NCBI RefSeq assembly: GCF_025574465.1
Contig: NZ_JAOBPP010000018.1
Span: 1 to 64,000, forward strand
Origin: Kordiimonas aestuarii
Lineage (GTDB): Bacteria; Pseudomonadota; Alphaproteobacteria; Sphingomonadales; Kordiimonadaceae
Direction of reading: 5' to 3'
DNA length: 64,000 bases
The first letter of the stretch is position 1. Each line of letters begins with the position of its first letter. Both the position numbers and the translations under genes were made by a program. Below are positions 52,914 to 61,673 of this stretch, piece by piece. The notes beneath the pieces are model-generated. The model saw only the letters and a list, made by a program, of their open reading frames with translations, did not search any database and was not told the origin of the DNA.

Positions 52914-53914
52914 GATTGCCCCCCCGGCATCGGGACATTGGTCCCATAGGTGCGCTCATCCAGCGGTGTTTCGGCGATGAGGTCGGTCAATGTAACGAGG
53001 AATGCCGCCTCCGCTGCATTCAGGTTGGCGCGTGGATGGCTGATCACAAACAGGTCTATGATCGGCGGGTCTTTATAGGGCGGCAACTGCCAAAGCCTAC
53101 CGTTCTTAATATCACGTTCCACCACGTGGATAGGCAATGGGCCGATACCGAGCCCCGCCATAATCATGCGTCTGACCTCTTCAAGGTTATTGCTGTCCCC
53201 CGCAACCTTGTCGCTGAACTGCGCCTGAGCCCTGAGGGCAGCTACCGGGTGCAGAACGTCACCCAGATTGTCGGTTGAAAAGGTGACACGCTCATAGTCA
53301 CGCATATCCCTGAGTGTCAAACCTGTGCGGCCATAAAGCGGGTGGCTAGGCCCGCAAAAAAAACCGAAGTGTTCACGATAAAACAGCGTTGTCGTCAGTT
53401 CTGGCACAGGTTCGCGCATCAGGCACACACCAAAACTTGCTTGTTTTGACACCACGGCTTCCACAACGTCGCGGCTGCTGAGCACCGAGATAGAGAAGGA
53501 CGTCATCGAATGTCTGGCGTGAAAAGTGGCGAGCGCTGTATCAAGAAGCGGTGTCATCACATGGCTGGCCATGCAAATGTTAACATGCCCCTCCACCGTA
53601 TCGCAGGTATCGGACAGGAGATTAGGCAGACGACTGACCGAGCCAAAAATCTCGCGACACTCCTTATAGAGCGCCTGCCCGTGTCGGGTGAGGTCAAAAT
53701 TGCGCGGATCCCGCGCCGCCAACTGGCACCCTAGCAAGGTCTCAAGCCGCCGAAGCGCGTTGCTGACCGTCGGCTGCTTGAGGCCAAGAAACCGCGCGGC
53801 GCGTGTGATGCTGTTTTCCTCAGCGATCACCATGAAGGTTCGCAAAAGGTTCCAGTCCATTGACCAACTGACCCCGGAGGGCAAGCCGAAGCCGATATCA
53901 TCCGTTTCAGGCAT
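52910..53914 (-). CDS. LysR-family regulator (divergent catabolic operons)
   Basis: A 334-residue LTTR with a helix-turn-helix at about 20-80 (MDWNLLRTFMVIAEENSITRA, then LGLKQPTVSNALRRLETLLG) and a substrate-binding domain at about 110-310. The first 18 residues (PETDDIGFGLPSGVSWS) may be an extension; an ATG at 53860 is the alternative start. It lies between the aminotransferase-deacetylase arm and the BKACE operon and diverges from BKACE, so it is the likely regulator of both. Confidence 0.9.
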   Translation of the reverse strand: MPETDDIGFGLPSGVSWSMDWNLLRTFMVIAEENSITRAARFLGLKQPTVSNALRRLETLLGCQLAARDPRNFDLTRHGQALYKECREIFGSVSRLPNLLSDTCDTVEGHVNICMASHVMTPLLDTALATFHARHSMTSFSISVLSSRDVVEAVVSKQASFGVCLMREPVPELTTTLFYREHFGFFCGPSHPLYGRTGLTLRDMRDYERVTFSTDNLGDVLHPVAALRAQAQFSDKVAGDSNNLEEVRRMIMAGLGIGPLPIHVVERDIKNGRLWQLPPYKDPPIIDLFVISHPRANLNAAEAAFLVTLTDLIAETPLDERTYGTNVPMPGGQS

Positions 53915-54019
53915 GTTTATATTCTTTTAAACTATGTTTGACTTTATAAAGATAACAATACCAAATGATAGTCGCTTGCTGAGCAGGATCAAGAGCAATC
54001 TGAAACAAGGGGGTAAATT
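53915..54019. promoter_or_regulatory. Divergent LysR/BKACE promoter region
   Basis: 105 AT-rich bp between the two divergent starts. GGGGGTAAATT precedes the BKACE GTG, giving its ribosome binding site. The AT-rich part (ACTTTATAAAGATAACAA) probably holds overlapping promoters and the LysR box, but no single T-N11-A site could be chosen. Confidence 0.45.
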
Positions 54020-54955
54020 GTGGGCAGGAAGATCATCATCACTTGTGCGGTGACCGGCTCCATTTACACACCCACCATGTCGCCGCACCTACCGGTGACA
54101 CCCGCTCAGATTGCCTCGTCATCGATCGATGCCGCACAGGCTGGAGCTGCAATCATCCACCTCCATGCCCGCGCCCCTGAAGACGGCCGCCCCAGCGCCG
54201 ACCCTGCGCATTTTCGCGAGTTTATTCCGGTGATCGATCAGGCAAGTGACGCGGTATTGAATATTTCCACAGGCGGTAGCTCGCTGATGCGGCTTGACGA
54301 AAGGCTGGCACCTGCGCGGGCCATGCTGCCGGAGATGTGCTCCCTGAACATGGGATCAATGAACTTCGGCATTTTCACACTGAAACGCAAATATGAAAAC
54401 TGGCAGCACGACTGGGAACCCGCGCTGCTGGAGGCAACACGGCACACGCTCTTCACCAACACCTATGAGGACATCGAAAACATCCTGGCGGATCTCGGCG
54501 ATCATGGCGGTGCCCGCTTCGAATTTGAATGCTACGATATGAGCCATATCGAGACCCTCGCCTACTATTTGCGGCAGGGTAAGGTGAAGACCCCGCTTTA
54601 TGTTCAATTTGTACTTGGGGTGATGGGAGGCATCGGCGCATCCGCTGAAAACCTGATGGCGATGAAAGCGTCGGCGGACCGCTTGCTGGGCGATAACTAC
54701 CAGTTTTCGGTCTTGGCAGCCGGTCGCCACCAGATCGAACTGGCAACACTTGGCGTAATCCTCGGGGGCAACGTGCGCGTCGGACTTGAGGACAGCCTGA
54801 CAATTCCGCCCGGCAAACTGGCGACCAGCAATGCCGAGCAGGTTCGCAAGATCAGAACAATCATTGAGGAAATGGGACACAATATCGCTACCCCTGAGGA
54901 GGCACGGCAAATGCTATGTCTTAAAGGCAGGGGTGCGGTGAATATGGCGTTTTAA
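54020..54955 (+). CDS. Beta-keto acid cleavage enzyme (BKACE, DUF849)
   Basis: A zinc TIM-barrel enzyme of 311 residues. It condenses a beta-keto acid with acetyl-CoA and cleaves it to acetoacetate and an acyl-CoA two carbons shorter. The start GRKIIITCAVTGSIYTPTMSPHLPVTP, the zinc pair in IIHLHARAPEDGRPS, NISTGGS and the late acidic ligand region GLEDSLTIPPG are all present. GTG start with AAGGGGG upstream. Substrates vary across the family (3-keto-5-aminohexanoate, dehydrocarnitine, ketoadipate). Here the acetyltransferase, class III aminotransferase, deacetylase and thioesterase nearby suggest 6-acetamido-3-oxohexanoate or a relative. It heads the operon that runs to 63.7 kb. Confidence 0.92.
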   Translation: MGRKIIITCAVTGSIYTPTMSPHLPVTPAQIASSSIDAAQAGAAIIHLHARAPEDGRPSADPAHFREFIPVIDQASDAVLNISTGGSSLMRLDERLAPARAMLPEMCSLNMGSMNFGIFTLKRKYENWQHDWEPALLEATRHTLFTNTYEDIENILADLGDHGGARFEFECYDMSHIETLAYYLRQGKVKTPLYVQFVLGVMGGIGASAENLMAMKASADRLLGDNYQFSVLAAGRHQIELATLGVILGGNVRVGLEDSLTIPPGKLATSNAEQVRKIRTIIEEMGHNIATPEEARQMLCLKGRGAVNMAF

Positions 54956-54957
54956 CC

Positions 54958-55440
54958 ATGATAGAAATCAGGGAGACCAATCTCGAGGATGCGGAAATGA
55001 TCCAGGCGATGCTGGAGGCCATGGCGCATGATCTTGGCCAGGGCGAAGAATATCGCGGCAATGCGACTGCGATACGCACTTATGGGTTTTCCGACAGTCC
55101 GGCATTTGAAGTTCTGGTCGCCCAACGGCACAGCGAACCGTTGGGCATGGTACTGTTTTTCTATGAATTTTCTACATGGCGCGGGCGCCCGGGCCTTTAT
55201 GTGCAGGACATCTTTGTTGACGCGGCGGCCCGAGGGCTGGGCCTTGGCCGCAAGTTACTCGTCGCAGCCACCAAAAAGGCGGCCAAACAGGATGCCTGCT
55301 ATGTGAGGCTTAGCGTTCATGCGGCCAATAAAAGCGGCATGGCCTTTTATAAGCAGCTTGGTTTCCAACAAGCCAATCAAGAAAACATCATGGTGCTTGA
55401 AGGCGCACCTTTCGATGCCATGAAGGGGGACGCCGAATGA
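54958..55440 (+). CDS. GNAT acetyltransferase, diamine/spermidine acetyltransferase-like
   Basis: 160 residues. The acetyl-CoA-binding core is VDAAARGLGLGRKLLVAA (RGxGxG/A-type loop), preceded by STWRGRPGLYVQDIFV, which recalls the diamine acetyltransferase (SAT1) group more than peptide or antibiotic acetylases. The C-terminal SGMAFYKQLGF is the usual GNAT strand. It lies 2 bp after BKACE and overlaps the next gene by 4 bp. In the proposed pathway it would acetylate the omega-amine of a beta,omega-diamino acid. No activity is proven. Confidence 0.82.
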   Translation: MIEIRETNLEDAEMIQAMLEAMAHDLGQGEEYRGNATAIRTYGFSDSPAFEVLVAQRHSEPLGMVLFFYEFSTWRGRPGLYVQDIFVDAAARGLGLGRKLLVAATKKAAKQDACYVRLSVHAANKSGMAFYKQLGFQQANQENIMVLEGAPFDAMKGDAE

Positions 55441-57959
55441 AAAAAACATGGCTAACACTCGCCGCAGCGCTGACGATTGTGCCGACCGCAGGCACAACCG
55501 CTGAGGCCACAAGAATACCCGTGCTGGGACAGGTCGCACATCCCCACACATATTACTGGCGCGAGATGTATATGCCGCAGCTGACGAGCGGCCCGTCAGC
55601 AGCAACCTTCTCCCCCGACGGCAAAAGTGTTATCTATAGTATGCAAGGCAGCCTGTGGCGGCAGGCGATCGACGATGACACCGCCTATGAATTGACCACG
55701 GGGCCCGGATACGATTATCAGCCAGACTGGTCACCGGATGGACGGTTCGTTGTTTTCAGCCGTCAGCATGGCAATGCGCTTAATCTGATATTGCTCGACC
55801 TTGATACAGGCGCTGAAACAGCGCTGACCACCGGCGATGACGTAAATCTCGAACCCCGCTTCAGCCCCGATGGCAGCCAGCTTGCCTATGTCTCCACCAA
55901 ACTGGATGGTTATTTCGGTATCCATGTCGCTGGCTTTAACGGCCACGCCCTTCTGGACCCCAGGCCTTTAGTCGCAGGCCGCGTCTCGGAAAAATACCGG
56001 TATTATTATTCGCAGGCCGATCATGCGATCAATCCGGCATGGGGGGCGGACGGCGATACGCTCTATTATGTTTCAAATCCGGAAACCAGTTGGGGTACGG
56101 GGGATATATGGGCCACCTCGGTGTCAGACCCGAGCGAACCGCGCCGCGTGTTTGTCGAAGAAACGACATGGGCCGCCAGGCCACAACCCGCGCATGATGG
56201 CAAGAGGCTACTTTATGCCAGTTACCGCGGACGACAGTGGCATCAGCTTTGGCTAACTGGTACCGACGGCAACTATCCACTACCCCTTACTTTCGGGGAG
56301 TATGATATCTGGCAGCCCCGCTGGAGCCCTGATGACCAGAGCCTGATCTACATCACGAATGAGGATGGAGGGCTTGCGCTCTATCATCACACGGTGATCG
56401 GTGGAGCACGGCACAAAATCGAAGCGAAGCAGCGTGTCTATAAACGCACCATGCAGACGCTTGAGGTGTCCCTGGTGGATGACCACGGCAAACCCTTGTC
56501 GGGCCGTGTCAGCGTGAAAGCCGCAGATGGCCGACACTATGCGCCTGTCAACGCTCGTATCCACGCTGATGATTACCTTGACCCCGTTCAGGCAGACCAT
56601 GAGACCCATTATTTTCACTGTGCCAGACGATGTAGCCTTTCGGTCCCGGTGGGCCCGGTTCAGGTGCAGGGATCTCACGGTTTCCGCTACAAGCTGGCAA
56701 CGCGCGGGCTTGACGTGTCAGAAAGGCCGGCCCAGCTTACCTTGAGGCTCGACGAACACACCCTGCCCACGCTTTATGGCAGCTTCACCAGCGCCGACAT
56801 GCATGTGCACATGAATTATGGCGGGAAATACAAACAAGACATCGAGACGATGTCTGGCGATGCTGCAGCGGAGGGTCTGGATGTCGTATATAACCTGATT
56901 GTCAACAAGGAAGAACGCATCCCCGACATCGGCGAGTTCACCCCTGATAAACAGACACACGATAGTGTAACTGTTTATCAGGGGCAGGAATATCACACCA
57001 GCTACTGGGGGCACCTTGGCCTCCTGCATCTGGACGACCATATCCTGACGCCCGATTTCGCCAGCTATTGGCATACCGGGCTGGCCTCCGCCTACCCAAC
57101 CAATGCCGTGGTACAGGACCTGGCGCACGCGCAGGGTGCGGTAACTGGATATGTGCATCCTTTTGGCGACACACCGAACCCCGCCGATGATGCAAAACTG
57201 ACCCATAGCCTGCCGGTGGATGCAGCGCTTGGAAAGACGGACTATCTGGAGATTGTCTCCTTCGCGGACCACCAGAACACTGCAAGTGTATGGTACCGCC
57301 TGCTTAACCTTGGTTTTCACATCGCGGCGGGTGCAGGCACCGACGCAATGACCAACTACGCGTCGCTGCGCGGCCCGATCGGCCTGAACCGTATTTTCCT
57401 TGATGGCGTTCGCGCCGACCAGCCTGAGAGCCTGAAGTCAGCCATCCGAAGCGGACATGGCTTTGTGAGCAACGGGCCGCTTATTGGCCTGCTGGTGAAC
57501 GAGGCCAAGCCGGGCATGGTGCTAATGTTCGGCAAGGAAGGTGGCAGTGTGCGGGTTCGCGCCGCCCTGCGGTCCCCCGTGCCTGTCGAACGCTTTGAAC
57601 TGGTGATCAACGGCCAAGTGAGCCACACGTTCGAGACGACGGAGAGTGGCACGCGCGCGGATGCGGACATCACCGTACCGGTACACACAAGCGGCTGGAT
57701 GCTAGTACGTGCGGTCGCTGAAAAGTCCCACCCTTTTGTGCAGGACATCTACACCTACGCCACCACCAACCCGGTCTGGCTGACCGTGGAGGGCAAGCCA
57801 CAACGGTCGGCCAACGATGCCGCATATTTCATCCACTGGCTTGACCGCATCGCCGAGCACGCCGCTGCCCGGACCGATTACAATTATGACTGGGAACGCG
57901 CAGCCGTGTTGGCTGACATCGCAAAAGCCCGGAAAATCTACGAGGGGAAACAACGATGA
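55437..57959 (+). CDS. Exported CehA/McbA-family metallohydrolase with beta-propeller
   Basis: 840 residues with a signal peptide (about 1-23, LTLAAALTIVPTAGTTAEA). About 40-330 is a TolB/PD40 beta-propeller with repeats such as ATFSPDGKSVIYS, PDWSPDGRFVVFS and PRFSPDGSQLAYVS. The C-terminal part (about 440-800) is PHP-like: ADMHVHMNYGG gives the metal-binding HxH, with AGAGTDAMTNYASLRG later. CehA/McbA enzymes hydrolyse amides, esters or carbamates, but here the substrate is unknown. It acts in the periplasm and overlaps both neighbours by 4 bp, so it is part of the operon. Confidence 0.78.
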   Translation: MKKTWLTLAAALTIVPTAGTTAEATRIPVLGQVAHPHTYYWREMYMPQLTSGPSAATFSPDGKSVIYSMQGSLWRQAIDDDTAYELTTGPGYDYQPDWSPDGRFVVFSRQHGNALNLILLDLDTGAETALTTGDDVNLEPRFSPDGSQLAYVSTKLDGYFGIHVAGFNGHALLDPRPLVAGRVSEKYRYYYSQADHAINPAWGADGDTLYYVSNPETSWGTGDIWATSVSDPSEPRRVFVEETTWAARPQPAHDGKRLLYASYRGRQWHQLWLTGTDGNYPLPLTFGEYDIWQPRWSPDDQSLIYITNEDGGLALYHHTVIGGARHKIEAKQRVYKRTMQTLEVSLVDDHGKPLSGRVSVKAADGRHYAPVNARIHADDYLDPVQADHETHYFHCARRCSLSVPVGPVQVQGSHGFRYKLATRGLDVSERPAQLTLRLDEHTLPTLYGSFTSADMHVHMNYGGKYKQDIETMSGDAAAEGLDVVYNLIVNKEERIPDIGEFTPDKQTHDSVTVYQGQEYHTSYWGHLGLLHLDDHILTPDFASYWHTGLASAYPTNAVVQDLAHAQGAVTGYVHPFGDTPNPADDAKLTHSLPVDAALGKTDYLEIVSFADHQNTASVWYRLLNLGFHIAAGAGTDAMTNYASLRGPIGLNRIFLDGVRADQPESLKSAIRSGHGFVSNGPLIGLLVNEAKPGMVLMFGKEGGSVRVRAALRSPVPVERFELVINGQVSHTFETTESGTRADADITVPVHTSGWMLVRAVAEKSHPFVQDIYTYATTNPVWLTVEGKPQRSANDAAYFIHWLDRIAEHAAARTDYNYDWERAAVLADIAKARKIYEGKQR

Positions 57960-59971
57960 GATGGGGGATAACCCGCACCTGTGCATTGATCCTGATGACT
58001 TTTGCTGCAGCCGACCTTGCTATTCACGCCGACGCAGCCGAGCCACGGCTGATGACAGTGGACGACCTGAACAAACTGCAGGAGGTTAGCGAACCTGCCA
58101 TCTCGCCTGACGGTAAAACCGTTGCCTATGTGGTTTCAAGCCATGACATGAAACTTGATGCCACCGTCAGTGATGTCTGGGTCGTCGCCTATGCGGGCGG
58201 CAAGGCGAAACAAATCACCAAGAGCGACGACAAAAGTGAATACAGCCCTAAATTTTCGCCGAACGGCAAGCTGTTAGCTTACCTTGGGGAAGACAAAGAC
58301 GACGGCAGCACCCAGATTTTCGTACGCAACATCAAGACCAAAAAAGCCCGACAGGTCAGCCATGTCGCGGGCGGCCTGCTGGAGTATGACTGGGCGCCAG
58401 ACAGTCAACAATTTGTCGTCACCGCCTTTGTCGGCGGCGCCCAGGAGAATGAAGCAGGCACCCCGCCTCCTATCGTCATAACCCGTTTCCAGTATATGGA
58501 AGACTGGGTCGGCTATCTGGCCGCAGCCCGGCGGCAGCTACTGGTTATTGATCTTAGAAAAGGTAAACAGCGTCAGCTCACCAGCGGGGATCAGGACCAC
58601 TGGCTGCCACGGTGGTCACCTGACGGCAAGTGGATCGCCTACGTCTCGAAGGATCAGGGCGACGCCGACCGCAATATGGACTCTGACGTATTTGTCATCG
58701 CGGCTGACGGGGCAGGCGAAGCCCGCCGTATCAGCACGTTCACAGGCACGGACGTTGACCCTTACTGGATGTCCCCACCCGCATGGTCGCCGGACAGCAG
58801 CCAGCTTGCCTGGTTACAAAGTGGCGAGAGCAAGTGGATCTATTATGCGCCGTGGCAACTGACAGTTGCCGACCTCGCCTCTGGTGAAAACCGGCCGCTC
58901 GCCCGTATTGACCGCAATTTTTTCATGCCTGAATGGTCCGCAGACGGCAGCGCACTCTATGCATTGCTTGAAGAAAACCGTGCAACGTGGCTGGTTAAAA
59001 TAGACGCTGCCACGGGTGACATCAGCAAATTGAGTGACGGCAAGCGCTTTGCCCTATCATACGCGCTGTCTGCCACCGATAGCGCCGTACTTCTGGATAG
59101 CACCGACAACCGGCCTTTTGAGATCTTTGCGCTGGATGACGGATTACGCCAGCTTAGCAACCACAATGCCTGGCTTGACGATGTGACTCTGGGTGAGACG
59201 AAGGAATTTTCCTTCGACGGGCCAGCGGGCCGCATTGATGGCTTGATACTGTTGCCGCCCGGTGCGTCAGATGGTGACAAGCTACCGGCAATCTTCCGCC
59301 TGCATGGCGGGCCTGTATATCAGTTCAGCCATGAATTCATGAGCGACTGGCAGATATATGCTGCGCAGGGTTACGCTGTGATTGGCATCAACCCGCGCGG
59401 CTCGTCGGGCCGTGGCTTCGACTTTTCTCGCGCGATCTATGCAGACTGGGGCAACGTGGATGTTGCCGATATTCTGGCCGGCACCGAGTACCTTGCCAGC
59501 AATGATACCATAGACCCGGCCCGCATGGGTGTTGGCGGCTGGAGCTACGGTGGTATGCTGACGAATTATGTTATCGGCAGCGACAGCCGGTTCAAAGCCG
59601 CGATAAGCGGCGCTGGCACAGCCAACATGTTTGGCACCTACGGCCATGACCAATACTCCCGCGAATACGAACTTGAGCTGGGCACGCCCTGGGCTAACCC
59701 TGAAGCTTATGAGCGTGTCAGCTTTCCCTTCCTGAATGCGGGTCGTATTGCCACGCCGACCTTGTTCCAATGCGCCGAAAAAGACTTCAACGTGCCATGC
59801 ATCGGCGCAGAGCAGATGTATCAAGCCCTGCGCTCCGTCGGCACATCAACCCAACTCGTCATTTACCCCGGGCAGCATCACGGCATTACGGTGCCAAGCT
59901 ACCTGCATGACCGGATGGACCGGAACCTGAACTGGTATGACAGGCACCTCAAGCCGGAGGGCTCAAAGTGA
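57956..59971 (+). CDS. S9-family prolyl oligopeptidase-like peptidase, exported
   Basis: 671 residues with a signal peptide (ITRTCALILMTFAAADLAIHA). The N-terminal propeller (about 30-400; SEYSPKFSPNGKLLAYLGED, LPRWSPDGKWIAYVS) is followed by an alpha/beta hydrolase (about 420-670). The triad is Ser in GVGGWSYGGMLTNY, Asp in CAEKDFNVPC and His in YPGQHHGITVPS. It cleaves short peptides in the periplasm and may release amino acids for the APC permease encoded next. It overlaps the permease gene by 4 bp. Confidence 0.9.
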   Translation: MRWGITRTCALILMTFAAADLAIHADAAEPRLMTVDDLNKLQEVSEPAISPDGKTVAYVVSSHDMKLDATVSDVWVVAYAGGKAKQITKSDDKSEYSPKFSPNGKLLAYLGEDKDDGSTQIFVRNIKTKKARQVSHVAGGLLEYDWAPDSQQFVVTAFVGGAQENEAGTPPPIVITRFQYMEDWVGYLAAARRQLLVIDLRKGKQRQLTSGDQDHWLPRWSPDGKWIAYVSKDQGDADRNMDSDVFVIAADGAGEARRISTFTGTDVDPYWMSPPAWSPDSSQLAWLQSGESKWIYYAPWQLTVADLASGENRPLARIDRNFFMPEWSADGSALYALLEENRATWLVKIDAATGDISKLSDGKRFALSYALSATDSAVLLDSTDNRPFEIFALDDGLRQLSNHNAWLDDVTLGETKEFSFDGPAGRIDGLILLPPGASDGDKLPAIFRLHGGPVYQFSHEFMSDWQIYAAQGYAVIGINPRGSSGRGFDFSRAIYADWGNVDVADILAGTEYLASNDTIDPARMGVGGWSYGGMLTNYVIGSDSRFKAAISGAGTANMFGTYGHDQYSREYELELGTPWANPEAYERVSFPFLNAGRIATPTLFQCAEKDFNVPCIGAEQMYQALRSVGTSTQLVIYPGQHHGITVPSYLHDRMDRNLNWYDRHLKPEGSK

Positions 59972-61245
59972 AACGCACCCTTGGCACAACTGGCGTGGTC
60001 GTCACCCTTGTCGGTTATGTTATCGGCGCCAGCATTTTCATCCTGCCAGGCTCGCTGGCAGCCACCGCAGGGCCAGCGGTAGTGATTGCCTATCTTCTGG
60101 CGGCTGTTATCGCCGCATTTTCCTGCTTGGCCGCCGGACAGTTGGGTTCGGTGTTTCCCAACACCGGGGCCGGGTTTATCGCCGTCACCCGGCTATTATC
60201 CCCCTTCACCGGCTTTATCGGCATCTGGCTGATGCTGGCAGTCTATATCATGGCGATAGTGCTGATCGCGCTCGGTTTTGCTGAGTATTTCACGGCACTG
60301 TTCCCCGCCTTTGATGCCACTGCGGTGGCTTTTGTTGTGGTTGCTCTGTTTACCGTCCTCAACATGGGCAAGCTTGACGTGCTTGTCAGACTACAGGGCA
60401 TCCTTGTGCTGGCTTTCATGGTCGCGCTTGCGGGCGTCTCGATCGGCGGCCTGGCTACAATGGACAGTGCCAACCTTACCCCTTTTGTGCCTGCGGGCTG
60501 GAATCCGGTATTGTTAGTGGCCGTTCCCGCCTTTTTTTCCTATGGAGGCTTCATGGCAGTGATGGAAATGGCGGGTGAGATCAAGTCACCCGGCAAAACC
60601 ATCCCGCGAGGGCTGATCCTCAGTTTTGTGCTCGTTGTCATCACATACGTGGCGTTGTCACTGGCGCTTGTTGGCATGATCCCCTGGCAGGAACTCGCAA
60701 GCACCAAGGCACCGGTCATGGCGGTCGCCGAGCGACTCTTTGGCGGAGCTGGCGCCACATTCACCAGCTTTGCCATGATGGGTGCCGCCGCAACATCCAT
60801 CAACGCGCTGGTGCTTGTTGCTTCCCGGGATATTTATGCACTAGCGCAAGACGGCTATCTGTCTGGCTCGGTGGCAGGCGAAAACAGCCCCGCGCTCAGC
60901 GTGTTGATTGTCGGCCTGTGTTCCCTCGCCGGGCTTGCACTTGGCAAAAGCATCACGGATTACGCCGTGTGGGTCGCATCCTTCACACTGCTTTTCCAGA
61001 TACTTGTCGGTGCGGCGCTCCTATATGTGCCAACGCGGGCAGCCGCCGCTTATGATGCGTCTCCATTCAAACTGGGGCATTTGGGAATCAGACTTTCCGG
61101 TTGGGGCCTGATTCTGATCTCGGCCTTTTTCCTGATTGTCGTCATCAATGATTCCGTTTCTCAATTCGCCTGGGCCGGTGTCTACTTCCTGCTCGGAGCC
61201 GTAGCCTACAGATTACGGCGCAAAGCACGGGAGACCATGGCATGA
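59968..61245 (+). CDS. APC-superfamily amino acid permease
   Basis: A 425-residue inner-membrane transporter with about 12 hydrophobic segments. The first carries the unwound-helix motif GYVIGASIFILPGSLAA that binds the amino group of substrates. Later segments include VPAFFSYGGFMAVMEMAGEI, the equivalent of the conserved TM6 site and the acidic region. The likely substrate is an amino acid or amine produced by the exported hydrolases or taken in through the TonB receptor. It overlaps both neighbours by 4 bp. Confidence 0.9.
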   Translation: MKRTLGTTGVVVTLVGYVIGASIFILPGSLAATAGPAVVIAYLLAAVIAAFSCLAAGQLGSVFPNTGAGFIAVTRLLSPFTGFIGIWLMLAVYIMAIVLIALGFAEYFTALFPAFDATAVAFVVVALFTVLNMGKLDVLVRLQGILVLAFMVALAGVSIGGLATMDSANLTPFVPAGWNPVLLVAVPAFFSYGGFMAVMEMAGEIKSPGKTIPRGLILSFVLVVITYVALSLALVGMIPWQELASTKAPVMAVAERLFGGAGATFTSFAMMGAAATSINALVLVASRDIYALAQDGYLSGSVAGENSPALSVLIVGLCSLAGLALGKSITDYAVWVASFTLLFQILVGAALLYVPTRAAAAYDASPFKLGHLGIRLSGWGLILISAFFLIVVINDSVSQFAWAGVYFLLGAVAYRLRRKARETMA

Positions 61246-61673
61246 TGGAAACATATCGCGGCGTCGTACACCCTTGGTTATGCGATATTATGGGGCACCT
61301 GACGACCCGACATTACATCGCGATGTTCGATGACGCGAGCTACCATCTGGCACACGCGTGTGGCGTTGCCATTGATCCGCGCGAGCGCAAAACCGGTTTT
61401 GTCGACGTAAAGCTTGAAATGGATTTCATTGCCGAGTTGCAGGCAGGCGCATTGATCATAATTAAAAGCGGCATCAAACGACTAGGCGGTAAATCTTTTA
61501 CTGCCTATCACGAAATGCGTAATTTGGCAGACGATAGTCTCGCCGCAACGCTGCATGCGACATCGGTGGCCTTCGATCTTGAAACTCGCAAGGCGATAGC
61601 ACTATCTCCCACTTTCCGTGACAAGGCGGCACCCTTGACGATTGAGGGAGGCGGCGATGGTTCCGGCGACTGA
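61242..61673 (+). CDS. Hotdog-fold acyl-CoA thioesterase
   Basis: 143 residues of the 4HBT-type hotdog fold: VVHPWLCDIMGHLTTRHYIAMFDDAS (the D..GHL box and helix), FVDVKLEMDFIAELQAGAL and KRLGGKSFTAYHEM. BKACE genes are paired with such thioesterases in carnitine degradation, where CdhC makes betainyl-CoA and CdhB hydrolyses it, which makes a similar job likely here: hydrolysis of the acyl-CoA made by BKACE. Its end overlaps the following gene by about 17 bp. Confidence 0.85.
   Translation: MMETYRGVVHPWLCDIMGHLTTRHYIAMFDDASYHLAHACGVAIDPRERKTGFVDVKLEMDFIAELQAGALIIIKSGIKRLGGKSFTAYHEMRNLADDSLAATLHATSVAFDLETRKAIALSPTFRDKAAPLTIEGGGDGSGD

Noticed and set aside
54020..54955. Kce of the lysine fermentation pathway
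   Set aside because: The partner genes for fermentation (lysine mutases, 3,5-diaminohexanoate dehydrogenase) are not present, and BKACE family members have many substrates.
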